DNA of 64,000 nucleotides from Podaxis mareebaensis (GCA_018524725.1 JAEUWP010000316.1:124001-188000), one strand, 5' to 3'; positions 10,285 to 24,285 are shown, counted from the first letter of the stretch. Program-made: numbers and translations. The notes: generated from the sequence alone by a model not told the origin.

Positions 10285-13200
10285 TGGAGTAGGTGAGTTG
10301 AAAGATTGAAGGAGGTCTAGGAGTGAAAGGAGTCGATGATTCCGAATGGTCAAAGCGAATGGCAATCATATTTATACTGTATCTTCTCGAGCGTGCCCTC
10401 ATGCGACGGTGGTCTGGCGAGTATTCATTGCTGGAGACGAGTACATGGAGAGACAGTGGAGAGAACAGATTGAAGCGGAAGGATCAAGAAACTGGCATCA
10501 TTTTACTTGGCGTAAACAAAAAACAACACGATAATCGTATGAGATCTTACATGATCTTACTTGGCGTCATCTAAAAATAGCCCTCAGATGGTAGCCACGA
10601 TGCTCAGCTTGATCGACTTCCCACGTTTAGAGGCAACACAGACGCCCGTACCTGGCAAATATTTCCAAGAATAGATTGATTAGATGCATAACATCAACTG
10701 AGGTCCCTGTCCTCCGAAAGATAAACAGTCCTCCGACTCCAATGTAATGGGGAGATCGGCGCATCGTTCACAGCCAAGCTTTAAAATCCTCCGAGCATCT
10801 CCAATCTGCGGAGTGGCCCTTTCCAATCAAGCCCTGCCGAGTGGCACTAGCCATCGCTGGCGCTCGTAAAGATTCAGCACTCACATTGAACGCGCGAGGC
10901 GTTCATCAACAAAAGACAGAGCGCGGAGTCGATGCTTATCCCTATGTCATCGCTTATTGGAAAGTGCGTAAGTCTTCGACTACACGTACGATCGATTATT
11001 GTCAGAGGTCGATGTATCGCATGCTCTCATTGATGAGTAAGTGTCAAGCATAACTTGCGTGACTGTCCGGGCACCGGACTGATTGCAGTTGGCAAGTTAC
11101 CTATGTCCGACACAACCGATTCTCTCGACCTCATGTTGCCACCGACGATTGTGGAACAATGTTGAACCCACCTTATGACTTTGTTACACCTCTAAAGTGG
11201 GGCCGCAAGGTTCTCCGTCACGAACCTGTTTCAAATGCTCCAACGAGTACGTCCATTCGTCGAACCATCTCTATTCTTCGGCCTGTAATTTCCCCGTTCT
11301 TCATTGAGCTGCTCCGTCGACCATACCTGAGGAATCGCAGGAAATCTTGCTGTCGGACTCGGGTTTCCTTCGAAAGGGCAATAATGATATTACCACACCG
11401 CCATCTAGAAGTGGATTAGTATGCTCGACGGTTGCTAGGTGCTCGGCGGAATGTCCAACAAGAACAGAGATAAAGAATGAGGTGGAGAAGCAATGGAGAC
11501 TGCTCCGCAGTGCCTGTACATCCCATGCCTCTCAAATGTGATAGAGAATCACACTTGCTTGTCAGATTTACAAGCGAAATTATAACTTGCCGACGTTCAA
11601 AGTTGGACATATCCGCTGTCTCTGCATCCCCATCCTTTGACGGTGGACAAACCGATAAGCGCCGTCCCGGGAGTCACATTCTTTCTCGAACAGACATCGC
11701 TTAAAAGTCTCCGGATGCAAGTTAAGTCTCACGCACGTTGCTCTCGTGTAGTTGGCTCCTTGTCCCAAGTCGCATTGAGGACATAGCTTAGAAGCAACAT
11801 ACAAATAGGGAGAATATGTCGCGTCCGGATGCCGCGGATTGTCATATTCTCGCAGTGTAAATCATAATCGCCATTTTTGCGTCATGAGAATCGCTAAACG
11901 ATGCTTTCACGTAATGGGTCAGAAGCTGTGTGGGTGTTCTACAAGGTGATTTTTCCAACATTTTGGCGGACCCCCGACTTAGATCGCACGTCTGAGACCG
12001 AGCGTCGGACGGAAGCAAAGGTGAGAGGGTTTCTTTTCCCCAAGGAGGGAAAATTACGGAGGCAACATCCCTGTCATGTCGCCACCGCTCTGTGGTTTCA
12101 ATGTTCCAATGGCCGTCAAAATCCTATTCGTTCGCCACTGGAGCGCTTGACTAGGCAAAATAAATTGTCTTTCGGAAATACTTTTCCTCCTGCTGATAGG
12201 CTTGCGATTCTCTTGTCCTCAACACCACTCTCATCAGCTCCCATGCCAGGTGTCATACAACACGTATGGGACCATATGGTTATTCAGTACCCACACGAAT
12301 AATTCTAGCCATAAATAGATCCCGCCCTAAATACGCGCTACTTCTTTGATAGAAGTACCTCATCAAGAGATTGCACCTTGATCCCTGGGAGCTTCTGGGG
12401 AAGTTAACGGTCGTGAAAGCCTAAAGTCTCATTCAATGCCGTTACAAAGGTGTTCCGACTAACAATCAAAGAAGTTTTTATCAATATGTGTAGCGCAGCC
12501 CCGTTAGACTTGGCCCAACAGGTTCTCCGAGACTGTCAAGGTGACTTACCACCGCGGTCCCTAGAAAGGCGATGAGAATGTCGTAGTCTCTGGTTACTCA
12601 TGCATGCCTGTCAGTTTCTATGTGCTTTGTCTACTTAAAGACAACCTCACCTCACTTTTCCGCTTTTGCGGCCGTAAATAACGGGCAGCAGTCAAAATTG
12701 GTCTACCTCTAACATCTTGACGGAGTTCAATAAACATGGCGCTTGAGGATTTCAGCGGCCAAGATAAATCGATGTAAGGCAGCCGACTGGCGAGGATTAC
12801 AGCAGTTCAGACTCTCTAGTACCGAGGTTCTGAATATCCTTGCTTTCATTTGGCGGGTTGATTCCTAGGCGCCGCTGACCCGTTACATTTACTGCGGAGT
12901 CGGATCGTGCACGTAGATTCGTCTTGGAGGTAGGGGTGGCGATAAATGTGATCCTGCGATAGTATCAAAACGACCTGTGCACAAAATCGTGCCCAAAGGA
13001 ACTAAGTTCGTCGGTCTCCCTTTGTGTTCTTGTTTTACACAGGGTCCTTGAAATTAAAATGCAAGCAGGATGGCCTTGGTGCCTGCTACCATCTGCTACC
13101 ATTCATAGAAAGTGGCTCCTGGATATCCGGGTAAGCGCCTAGAATGACGTACTTGCCCAGGTCTTCCAATCGTGCGCGCAGGTATGGATCTTTCGCTTCG

Positions 13201-16200
13201 ACGCCGGAGGGTCCAGTGCGGGGTGTACTTAACAAGCCGGCCTTTCGAGGTTACGGCCAAAACACGCTTCAGAGAGCTTGGGTCCAACTTGGATTAAATC
13301 GAGTGCTGTCACCTTGAGTCCGAACCTGACGGGTCTTTAACGAGTAAAAATATTTCCATCTGTAAACATCATCTCTGATTGTCCCAACGAGCTTCTTGTA
13401 TTCAACCTCGCCTCTGGAGACTTCCTTGCTCCAAACACCGGGATCAAAAGATCGGATCCCTTCTCGAAGATCGACTTTGGAAACGAGGCATTGTCTTCGA
13501 GAGCAATCTCGTCCGTATGGTATTAAAGCCTCCAGAGCGTCGGTCACATGACACCAAGTGCACAGAAATATTATCCCCGCAGATTTGAGATTGCTGAAAA
13601 TGGACAAGTGCGAGTTTTGCTCGGGTTTCAGAGCCCCCTTTGTTTAGAAGGCTATTCTGAAAGCATCTAAATAAGTGGGACTCGGTACCGTGCCGGTGAG
13701 CTGGGGTAGACGGCTTTCTGTGGCTTCGAGGACAGTGATTTGCAGACTCGGCCTTTCGTCAACCAAGTATGTAAGCCACAATCGCCAAGGTGCCATCAAC
13801 TACATTCGGCGGGCAAGAATGTTGCCCAGTCGAAGGCCACTTCCAACTTTGGCGGCAGCCTGGTCATCCCTCTGAATTAAATGACTCCGGAGTGGGAGAC
13901 GGGAAAGAGCCTCGTTGGATACGTCCGTGCGTGACAGAGTAGCCTCATTTGCGCGCTCTCCTTGGCTAGCGTAGACATCGCTAGGGTATGTACGAGCAAA
14001 AATGGAGCTACAACCAGTATTTCGAGGACTGGAGAGTCGAAATAAGAATAGCCTGGAGTTGCGGTGATTATCATTCGTCGATGTCAACCAGTACATTCAA
14101 GCTGAGGGAGACCCTTGGTGATCATGTGACCGAATCATGTACGTGAGTAAAACTGGCCTTCTACATTTCTAAGTAATCAAACTTGCATTTCTTCCACGCC
14201 TGGCGTAGCCAAGGGTGCTCCCAGATTTAATATCAATACACACAACAATCCACTCTTTTCTACTGACATGATTCCTCTCTGCTCGTGCTTCGGACTTGGC
14301 TGATGGGTGTTAAAAATAACATGCGAGTGGACTGGTAGAAGATTTGCCCGGGTCCGACTAACCCATGGATCTCTGAGCTTTCCGTGTCACCCACCAACTG
14401 CAACAATGCAAGATATCGACCTGCTCAGTAGCATTCTAGCCTTTCATTCTTACCCTCTCGTTCCCACTACCTGGAGTCACTTCAACATAATAATGTTAAT
14501 GATCTCGATCTCTTACTCCTCGCGAGTCTTGGCCAATTGCTCGGTGCACCAGTGTTGATCTAAGATGTTTTCTCACCTGGTCACATCGAATGAAGATTTA
14601 CTAGGAGCACACGCGTTCTAGCCCACATCTCTGCTGGCTCCCCCCGCCCTTCCCCGATATGGTGGTCCACCTTCAAGACTAACCCGAAAGTTCTCGAATA
14701 TACGGAGTTTCTCTCGCAGTGACGCGCTGGGCTGATACGCCTTTTTCTGGTGTCACTTCTACTACGCTTATTGTGGAACCCATTCTTGTGTTGCGCAAGC
14801 CCCAGAGATAAACTCAATGGAGTGAGCGCTGGGGGGTGCCGCTGCTGCCTTCCGGACTTCGACCTACCCACGGAGTTCATAGTCCTTTTGTCCATCGTGG
14901 AGCTCGTGGATCGATTACACGGGAAATTTGCGTCCGAACCACACCTCACGCTAAGACTCGGAGCATACGCCCTCCCGCCACCCCGCCGCCTTACGTCACT
15001 CCGTCACCCACGCAGTTCTGACTTTGGTATACCTGCACTTCCCCTTCACTCCTTTCGCAAATAACACTTGACAAAATGTAGATTGCTTTGTCTTGTGTTT
15101 CAGTTCCCATTAGTCCGCATTAACCGGCAATTCCATACCTTCAATATTTCCTCACTTCCCTTGGCTTCCCTTCCATGCTCAAACACTCCAGCGACCCTTT
15201 CCTTCGAGTACGGACCAATTTCTGAGTTTCAGCCTTATTTCTGAATCTGAACACTGGAAACCGCCGTAGCGTACTGTTCGGCCCTGAATTTCTTTTCCAC
15301 TCGTTTCATCCGAATCCCTGGCTCTGAAGACTTAGTCCCACAGCGGACACCGTAGAATGTTTAAAGGGTCACTCCTGCTCCATTATTATGTTCTGTAACG
15401 CTACACGGAAAAATCTAGGCTCATTCACCCTCCTCGGCCTCCTTTGCATGCCTTCATTGGCCTCTGACTGTTCCTCTCTCGGATTTCGGTTTCGGAGTAC
15501 AGCGATTTACGAACGCAATCGCACTTTCTCCTTTTCGCTGAGACTGCCATCGCCTCCTCTTCCATATCGTGATTCGCACGACCGCAATCTTCAATAAAAG
15601 CCCAACCGGACATGATCAGTGTGGGCATAATCTTTTGCTGCTTAACTGTTCAGCATCTCGTAATCGATTAGAACGTCACGGCTATCAGAAAACACATTAT
15701 AGGAACGATGTTAGCCGAGTTATTCTCAGGATTCCCCCAGTCGACAGCAGCTACACTCCGCCCAAAATTGGATAATACACCTAGCGCCCCTCCCCCGGGC
15801 CTTATCGTGTAATCTTTCTGTTCACAGCACCACATTGTGTAAGGGTGAGGATCTGGATGGATAGCAGGACTGCGTCTATTGCTTTACAGATCCTTGTTCA
15901 CTATTCTGTCCCGTTGTCTCTGTTATCTGACCCCTCTCCAATGTAGCATTACCTACCGCTGGATAGGAGCTGGGTGGGGTTGTTTTTACCATGTGACCAA
16001 GCCCGCTTGGGAGGATTTTGAATCACACAGGTCGTTAATAACAATCTCCCCTCCCAAGTATTAGGTTGATCTCCTTTTGTGCTGTTGATTCATCAAGCTG
16101 TCATTATAACCTCACAACGGACGTCGGAGGTAATCGAGGGCTTCTTTACCCTTCCCCAATATATTGACCCCTTTTATTTTCAACCGATTGTATTATGAAA

Positions 16201-17745
16201 AGATATCGGTAACAGAGATTAAATTACCATCGTAGCTTGGGGCGTAAATTTCCTTCAGAATTTCTCCGACAAACACGTTAGTTGCTTGCATCCAACCTGT
16301 CCCCCCGTCAAAGCAGCAGGCAGCCATGACTCAACTTCATCGTGATCTCTCTGGGCACGAGGTCTCTCGATGATGATTGGAACACATGTCCTTGAAACTC
16401 TTGAGATAGCTGCTTTATGGGTTACACACCTGTCCAGGAACAAGTCTTTTCCAGCTGCTAAGGAAGTTTTCGTCTCGCCTACACGTGACGTCATGGTACT
16501 TTTGAACCTCGATAAGTCGTAATTTGTCACGGCCCGGCCATCCTTCCGTTGGATTTCCTTGGCTGCAGCCGGCGAAATGGCCAACGGTTGGCCAACCCTT
16601 CCATATTCAAGGCGACTTGTCTCTTCCGCGAACTCGGACCTACCAAGCGGTTGTTGGTACCTGAAACTCTGCTGGCCCTCACCCACACCCACGGTATGTC
16701 CAGAACTGGTTGTTCCTATAGACGACGAAGCTTGAGACTTCTTGGCATTGCGTTGCTATTCTCCAATACGAATTCTTATTGAAAGAGTATCAAGACATGT
16801 CCTCCTGATCGTTCCTCAACATCCACCCTCAAGCGACGCCTCAAGGCCTCAAGGGTGATCCTAATTTGGCTCGTCTTGTGCGCTGCTCTTGCTGCTTTTA
16901 CACCGGTATTAGATGCTCTCACTCGGATGTGGAGGACATCGCCGATTGGAATCCTGACTGGTCTAGGCCACCCCGTGTGATGCCCTCAAGTTGCTCAACT
17001 CGCCTCACCCTTCGTCGTTCCGACGGATACGGCTCTGCGCTGTCGTTATTCTCAGGTATGCACACCAGCTTGCTTCGAAATGTACAGTAATCCCATACCC
17101 AAAAAAGTTTCATGCGATGGAGGACTCTCCGGTGGTCCTTCATGGGCGGCTTGCACCCGATTATTGCCCATGGACGTGAGTCTCGCAGGAAGCGGTTTAC
17201 AACACGTCGCGCTGCGACGCGATGAAGGAATGGAAAAAGTGGATGCCTTTCTTTCAACAATGCTTCTACGACACGCTTCGTCTGTAGATCCGGAACTCTC
17301 TCGCACGTCAATATAATTGATTAAGCCAATTGCAGGGCAAACGAAGCCGATGAATAGTCTATTATTTCTGGTGAGCAGCTGCATGCTTTACTAAGCTGAA
17401 AATGTAGTTTGACTTGCATCTACTGTTCTCTCTCCATTCATTATGCTATCTTTGCAACCTCAAATGCTGAAATTCATGGGGAAAAGACAGCTCCTTGAAT
17501 GGCCAACTACCTTGCATATCGTCACCCAACATTTAGTGACCAGAGTAATCATTTGAAAGGCCGGCGAGGTTACCAAGAGTACCTGGCATTGAATTACGTA
17601 TTATACATGCCCTAAAACCATACACGAAGAAAAACCAAACTAAACCGGACTCATCACTGTAGCTAAACACCTATGAACAGAATAGGATACGTATGCAAAA
17701 GCCCAATTGTGTAAGAACGGCCTCACAGATAGCCCTGAGATAGAC
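10285..17745. other. 7.4-kb stretch without recognisable genes
   Basis: Many short open frames occur on both strands (the longest is about 145 codons, at 16,255-16,692 minus), but none shows a known motif or extends through plausible fungal introns. CG content is normal, so it is unlike the CpG-free block at the left end. I see no terminal repeats, tRNA, simple repeat or transposon domain. It may hold non-coding RNAs, very old mobile DNA or centromere-like filler; nothing in the sequence decides. Confidence 0.5.
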
Positions 17746-19801
17746 TCATGGAATCCATTTATCTTCCGCCATATCCGCGAATACTTCAAACTTAGGTACA
17801 CCTCTTCTGTTCTCGCCTTCGACAAGGACCCACTTTCCCTGGTATCGAAAGTGGAATCAATATGGTTTAGATGCTTGCCAGCGGAACACTTACAGTGAAC
17901 TGCTGCCTCCCGATTTCGATATTTCGTAGCTTGGGGTTATTGGGCGAAAGCATCATCTCTGTGGCCGTTTGTAATGAGAATGTGGTCCCTTGAAGGTGGA
18001 AGTGCCCCGGCGAGGCTTTGGGCGCAAGAAGCTCTCTGCCCAGTTTCAAAGTATGGGTGACATAGGGTATCCAGTGCACGCTGAGCTTGAGCGTGTGAAG
18101 GTTACGCGCACCAGAGATCATGAGTTGGATTGCCGACTTAATCGAATGCGCGTCAATATCGTGTTCACATCGACGCCCAAGGACATGGCTCACCACTTCA
18201 GGAACAGCAACTGCACACGCCAATACCTCCAACTTCTCAAAAGACGTCTTCAACAATCGCACATTACTCATCGTAAGCTCGACAGTTCCAATGTCAAATT
18301 CCTTCAAGGAACTCGCATGAACCTTCGCCAAGTCCATTAAGAACATCCTGGGCATCATCGTCCCATCACCCCCCAAATCTCCTGGCGTAATCGTGTCGGC
18401 ATATCTGGCGTTATTCATCGTAAAAGCATGCAATTTGAATTTTTCCAGACCCGGATTAGGTATGATATCGTTGATCCATGACCAGAGTTTGTCCGGTCCG
18501 AGTGTATCGACTGAGTTTGTTCGTACAGTTAATGACGTGAGCGTGGGCATCTGGTCTGGCGGTAGGACTTTGGCGGTACGAAATGACGGAAGGTACTCGG
18601 TGTCGAGCGTTTTGAGGTTGGGTAGGCATGTGAGAATTGTGGATATCGAGTTTGCTGGGGCGCCTTTAAGACGGAGACTTGTAAGGAGTGGGAGGTGCGA
18701 GAGAACTGTGACGAGGATGGTTGGTGGGACGCCGGCGCAACGCTGGTTTCAACACAAGAAACACAAAAAGGGGAAGGAAGAGTGAAGAAATGATGTTTGA
18801 GACGTACATTCGGCAGGAGGACAAGGAAATACACTGACTCCTAGCTCCAAGTGGGTAAGGGTCGAGCCGAGAGGTTCACTCCAGCCTTGTAAAACCCTCG
18901 GCGGACCTTCCATGCACCATAGGCTGATGCTGCGGAGACCTGTAAGGGAGTTAAGTTGTGTCCATACTTCTGTACCGAGGTCGCTGTGTGACCGGATTGT
19001 CAGTTCACGTAAGCTGTGCTTGTGTTTCCGGATAACTTCAATGAGCGAGAGGAGGGTATCATCAGTCGTAAGGGAATCGTCGATCCAAGCGAAGGAGGTA
19101 AGTTTGGTGCATAGGCCTAGGGCATGTCGAATATCATCCATTATTGTTGGGAATTGTACATGAAGATTTCTGTGCACGGAACCTGCCAAGACGTCAATCC
19201 TGACATGGGCCAATTCAGGGATTGCTGTTCACCAGTTTCGGTAATATGTCGCACATATTTAGCAAGTTCAGGTCGTTTCAATAGAGTTGATGCAGGGTGG
19301 TGTGATCGAGACTGGACGGCGAAGGTTAGTCATTTGAATCATCTCATCGAGTAGAAACACGCGTCCTCCGCACACGACTAACGGACGCCTCCCCCAAAGT
19401 CCCGAGCGACGCACATGGTCCCATCAAGACAGGGAGAAGATCCGAATTGCAGAGTGGGGCATCCTCGTGGACGGCTTCTGAAGAGTAACCCCCAATCAAG
19501 ACTGAACCTTATCGACCGGGAACCCCGATGAAGATGGCCATCCCCACATGGTATCAACCACCAAGTAAGCGTTAGTTAGTGGAGAGATAGTCACCTTGGG
19601 TCTCGCTCTCGAGTTGAGCTCACGGTAGAGCAAAGGGGTCGCAAGCTTGTTGAATGTCCTGTTCACGAGCGTGCATGCGAGATAGTCCTGCCTCGAGGTG
19701 AGGCCACCGAGGATTATAGGCAGAATATCGAGGGGGAGGTCATCGACGACCAGAGGAGTCCTGTAGAATGAGCGCGAGGGTTTGTTTGAGTAACGTCGCA
19801 T
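17746..19801 (-). CDS. F-box / leucine-rich-repeat-like protein
   Basis: A likely substrate adaptor of an SCF ubiquitin ligase. Spliced model, 523 aa: exons 19801-19595, 19311-19233, 19182-18839, 18742-17894 and 17838-17746, all phases agreeing. The F-box is at about residues 17-55 ('DDLPLDILPIILGGL', 'LVNRTFNKLATPLLYREL'). After it come LRR-like repeats of the irregular basidiomycete type ('LTHLELG', 'LPLLTSLRLKG', 'LPNLKTLDTEYL', 'RNLHTLKLS'). The last short exon adds an acidic tail that would be missed without the 55-nt intron. The first intron (283 nt) is unusually long; a shorter alternative donor near 19,503 is also in phase. The target protein is unknown. Confidence 0.8.
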
Positions 19802-19962
19802 GGGGCTGCAGGGAGGAGAAAGAGGACTTACATCTGGCTTTTTGAATGGGGTGAGGACAAGAAGCCGAATACGAGCTAGCCGATCTTTAACCCCGAGCTC
19901 ACCGAACTCACCTGATCCGCATCGATATTTTTAGTTTTGATCTAATCTTTTCCTCCCCCCTC
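19802..19962. promoter_or_regulatory. Shared divergent promoter, F-box / DPH5
   Basis: Only 161 bp separate the two start codons, which face away from each other, so both genes must be driven from this interval or from each other's 5' ends. It has CT-rich stretches near 19,940 and no clear TATA box. Confidence 0.55.
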
Positions 19963-21291
19963 ATGTTCTTCATTATCGGTCTAGGGCTTTCAGATGAAAA
20001 GGATGTTACCCTGCGCGGACTAGAGGTGAGATCAACTATCCGAGACTATCTCAACAGGGGCTGACTAACTCCAGGCCATAAAAAACTCGAGTAGGGTTTA
20101 CCTAGAAGCGTACACGAGCATCCTTATGGTCCAAAAGGAGCGTCTGGTCCGTCATACCCGTTCTTCTTCCCAAGCACCCTACCCATCATCTCATCCAAAA
20201 GGAAGCCTTCTATGAAAAACCCGTTATTCTGGCCGACCGTGACATGGTCGAGACACAGAGCGATGAGATTCTTGATAACGCAGCCAAGGAGGACGTATCC
20301 CTCCTTGTCGTAGGCGACCCCTTTGGGTGAGTCATGCCCATATTCCACAGATAACGTTCTTAATAATGATCACTAACAACCGTATTGTGCATTGTCTTCA
20401 AAACTCCACGCCGGTCCTTACCCGATCAACACTACATCTCGTCCCATGTCAACACAAATCCTGCACATCATTGTATCACGCGCCCAATGATTCCGCCACG
20501 GCCCCACACTACAACTACACCCACACTCACGGCTGCTCCCATAACATCCATATCTTTATTCATCACCACCCCAAACCCATGAATAACTCATCGGGTGCGA
20601 ACCTCAATCTAGTGCAACAACACACACGGATATAATTCTTCGTGCACGCACACTCGGCATACCCACCCGTGTGATCCACAATGCATCCATCATGAACGCC
20701 GTAGGCGCATGTGGCCTCCAACTATACAACTTCGGCCAAACCGTCTCTCTCGTATTCTTCACCGAAACCTGGAAACCCGACAGCTTCTACGACAGGATCA
20801 AAGAAAATGCTGACCTAGGCATGCACACCCTGGTATTACTCGATATCAAAGTCAAAGAGCAGAGCGAGGAAAACTTGGCTCGGTGAATTAATTCTTCACA
20901 ATGCCGCTCGACATCCGACAGCTGAGTGCCCTTTTCTAGTGGTCGCAAGATCTACGAACCCCCACGCTACATGTCTATTCCACTTGCCGTCTCTCAACTC
21001 ATCGAAGTCGAGCAATCCCGTCAATCAGGCACCCTCTCGCCCGACACGACCCTCGCAATCGCACTCTCTCGTGTCGGAGGCGGCGAAGGCCATCAGCGTA
21101 TCGTGGCAGGCACTCTCACCGACCTATCTCGGCAACCCGCAGAAATATTCGGCGAACCTCTACACAGTCTAGTCATCGTTGGAAAGCGCCTGCACCACCT
21201 CGAGGTCGATTACGCACAAGAATTCGCTGTAGATAAAGGAAACTGGCGAAAGGTCGCGAAAGAAGTATACGGTTGTGCTCTGGACGATTGA
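19963..21291 (+). CDS. DPH5: Diphthine methyl ester synthase
   Basis: S-adenosylmethionine-dependent methyltransferase that methylates the modified histidine of elongation factor 2 during diphthamide synthesis. Exons: 19963-20025, 20075-20146, 20202-20326, 20613-20882 and 20940-21291 (293 aa, the usual length). Family landmarks in order: N-terminal '[13 protein letters not shown]', '[10 protein letters not shown]', 'VVGDPFG' followed across an intron by 'ATTHTD', '[19 protein letters not shown]', '[13 protein letters not shown]' and '[11 protein letters not shown]'. The third intron is 286 nt, long for this genome, while the others are 49-57 nt. It converges on the AsnRS gene, with 333 bp between stop codons. 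Confidence 0.95.
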
Positions 21292-21624
21292 CCTATACTT
21301 GTCTCTGCGTATAGCTGAATGCTTTTGGAAACCTGATATACCGATTTAGTTGCGATGGCGATCTCGTTGTGCCTGTGAGTTCTTCATTAAGATTTGGGGA
21401 TGAGCTGCTATTTTTTGTCTATCTTGACCGACACCACCGAGGCGTGATTGTTTCATCCTCCTTAAACGAGAATCGATGTGGCGGGTGTCAGAACGCCTCT
21501 GATGGTATGACCCAGTGTGTAATATTCCAATACGCAAATAGGACTAACAGCAAATGATCTATTAATGTCAGAGGCGTCCCGAAGTGTGCTCCATCGTGGC
21601 CCGAAGTTCCGAATGAATATTCTC

Positions 21625-23725
21625 TCAAGGAGTAGCGCGACCAGGCCACCTGAGAAATCGGTAAACTCTTGTCCCACCAGAAGGTTTGAAGTACCTTACC
21701 TTGGGTATAGGGAGCATTCACGAATAGTGTACCTGTTGGCAAGCCAAGCGAGGAATCGCTAAAGGATAATGCGTCAGCCATTACATCTCCGCACAATCTG
21801 CCCAAATTGCATACCTCAACGCCCAACCCATATCCACCGTGTTCAGTGGTACCATACTTGCGTTGATCAGTGTACCAATAATACGGCGCCGCATCGATTC
21901 CTTCCTTCTTATATGCCGCCAACAACTCCTCCTCATCCGAAATCCTCATCGATCCACCAACAATCTCACCCACGTTAGGCATCAACAAATCACAACTCTC
22001 AGTGAGCGTCAAACTCTCCCCTTCCTTCCTTGGCATCTTCTTCATATAAAACGCCTTCAACTCCGCAGGGAAGCCGTACAAGAATACAGGCTTGCCAATG
22101 ATGTCTGTCATTTGACGTTCAGCGGCCTCGGCAATGTCATCTCCGACTTTGTGTTCGACCATCTTGATTTGGCCGGACTCGTCCTTGATGGGGTTGCCTT
22201 CGACATCTTCTTCGGGATGTTTGATACCGTGTTCGTTGAGCCAGTTGATCGCGTCGACGTAGCTTAAACGCGTGAAGGGGCGGGTAGGGGCTTCGAAGGA
22301 TGGGTTGAGGGATTTGATGAGTGCGGCAGAAGTTGGGTTGGCGAGGAGAATGTCTACAGTTTTGCAGATCTGCGAGGTACAATGGTGAACAGGAAGTGGA
22401 CATGGACAAGAATGAGAACTTACGATTTCTTCAATGTGTGTCATGAGATCGTCAAAGGTGATGAATGCGAGCTCGGCCTCCAGGTGGGTATATTCGCTCA
22501 GATGGCGTCTCGTGTGACTAGCCAAAGTTTCAGAATATGACATGGGAATAGACACATATACTCACCTGTTCTCAGCACGGAAACTCTCCTGTACGCAGAA
22601 AACATCACCCAAGCTGGGCAAACACGTCTCCAAATACAACTGAGAACTTTGCGTGAGGAATGCTGGCTGGCCATAGTAGTCCAACTTGAACAAAGTTGCG
22701 CCACCCTCGACCTGAGTCTGCACGAGACATGGGGGAGTAACCTCGAGGAGGTTGTTCGATGTAAGAGCATCGCGGAAAGCAGAGAGAAGGTAGGAACGGA
22801 GACGGAGGACGCCCGACGCGTTTTCACCACGAAGGACGAGGTGGCGGAGGTCGGCTTGGATTGATGGATCGGATTTCTGTAGTTTAGTTGCAGGGTGAGC
22901 AGCAGGGTTGGAAATCAACAAGTGACGGCATTACCTCGTTCAAGCGGTTGGTGAACGCGTCTTCGGCGCCAGGAGCAGCACCGATGACCTTCCAGTAGTC
23001 GACGATAAGTTCATGGCCTCCAGGGGCAGTCTTGCCTTCAGGTACGGGTTGGAGAGTGCCAACCAGTTCGACGGTAGATTCGATTGTAAGTGTTAGCGCC
23101 TCGTATGTCTGGGCCTGATCAACAGTCAGCGCTTGAAAATAACTCAATTCAATTACATAGCAACATACCACGCGACCAGATAGAACGGATTGCAGGTAAC
23201 CAGTGCCGTCGCGGAGAACAATGAAGATGATTCCTTTCTGATCACGTAGACGGTGCACCCATCCAAAGACGCGCACACGTTGACCACGAAGTTTAGCAAG
23301 TTGCGTAATCTTGGCCTGATAACGAAAAAGTCACCAAATAATCTTGATTCAAAAATAAATATACGTACCCTGGAGGCTTTGGGTAGTGTCTGATCCTCTT
23401 CCAATACAACCTTTTTGCTCTCTTCCAACAGCTTTTCCCTCCTCTCTTTCAATTCCGCCTTCTCTTTGGCCTCTTTCTCAGCGAGTTCTTCTGCCTTCTT
23501 CCTCTTCTTTTCTAGTCCATCAGCGGTTTTCTTCGCCTTCTTCAACGCAGACTGTGTCGGCTCGTCATATTCAGCGGTAGCATCTTTTCGGATGAGGTAC
23601 TTGACACCGTCGCCATTGGCAGCATTGGCATAGAGGGCGTATCCAAGGGTCTGGTAGGGCGCGGCTTGCGCGCCAGTACCTGTTGTATCGGAACCCGTGG
23701 TCTCGTCGATGTATATTGTCGACAT
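21625..23725 (-). CDS. DED81: Cytoplasmic asparaginyl-tRNA synthetase
   Basis: Charges tRNA-Asn in the cytosol. Eight exons: 23725-23369, 23315-23169, 23114-22935, 22876-22566, 22517-22424, 22369-21815, 21758-21700 and 21649-21625 (575 aa). It has the eukaryote-specific N-terminal module ('[14 protein letters not shown]') and then a Lys/Glu-rich coiled linker at about residues 60-115. Next is an OB-fold anticodon-binding domain ('[15 protein letters not shown]') and a class II catalytic core. Motif 2 is 'FRAEN' plus '[16 protein letters not shown]' across an intron, and motif 3 is 'GLGVERFLAWL'. The last exon is 25 nt and supplies only the tail 'WPGRATP'. It would be missed by simple ORF calling, but its phase and the family's usual ending support it. 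Confidence 0.95.
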
Positions 23726-24285
23726 TATGATGCAAGGAGTTGCCAGCAGATAGCAAGGGAAGATGAATAGAAATTGGTTGGATTGGGCGTTGTTATCTGT
23801 GAGTGATCTGACTCGATCGCTCTATCTTATCTTATCTTTCCGATGTTTGCCCTCGTTATACCCGTTTCCATACTTATGCCTTTACGCGCCACGCGGTATC
23901 AGCGTTGACTCCTTGCCGAAAATGTAGCCATTCTCTGTGAACGGGGGATGCAAAGGACATTTGAATTGCAGAACCGCCTTCGTATTCGAATTTAGGCTTT
24001 CACGCCCAACATTCTGCTAGAATTGGTTCTTTTATCCGAATCCCTGCACCTCATACAGGCCGCCACCGTCACCTGGATCAAATGCACCGGTCTATATCCA
24101 ATTCGCGCTTTTCGTAGGGGGGAGATTACCGGTGAGATCCATAGCACCTGGTCCGACCATGATTACATTCCTTCCAAAAGAACGATACTTGTTGTAAGAG
24201 TCAATCCCTCGTTCGTCTACGCTCCACAATAGTCGCGGATCACCCTGCCGGACAACGATGCCGTACATACAACCGCAGTATCATC
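23726..24285. other. AsnRS upstream region
   Basis: Contains CTTATCT repeats near 23,825 that may belong to the AsnRS promoter. No gene seen. The right-hand part may hold further decayed 5' sequence of the PARG-like remnant, but I could not align it. Confidence 0.4.

Noticed and set aside
16255..16692. 145-codon minus-strand open frame in the gene-free region
   Set aside because: No domain-like pattern and no intron joins extending it.
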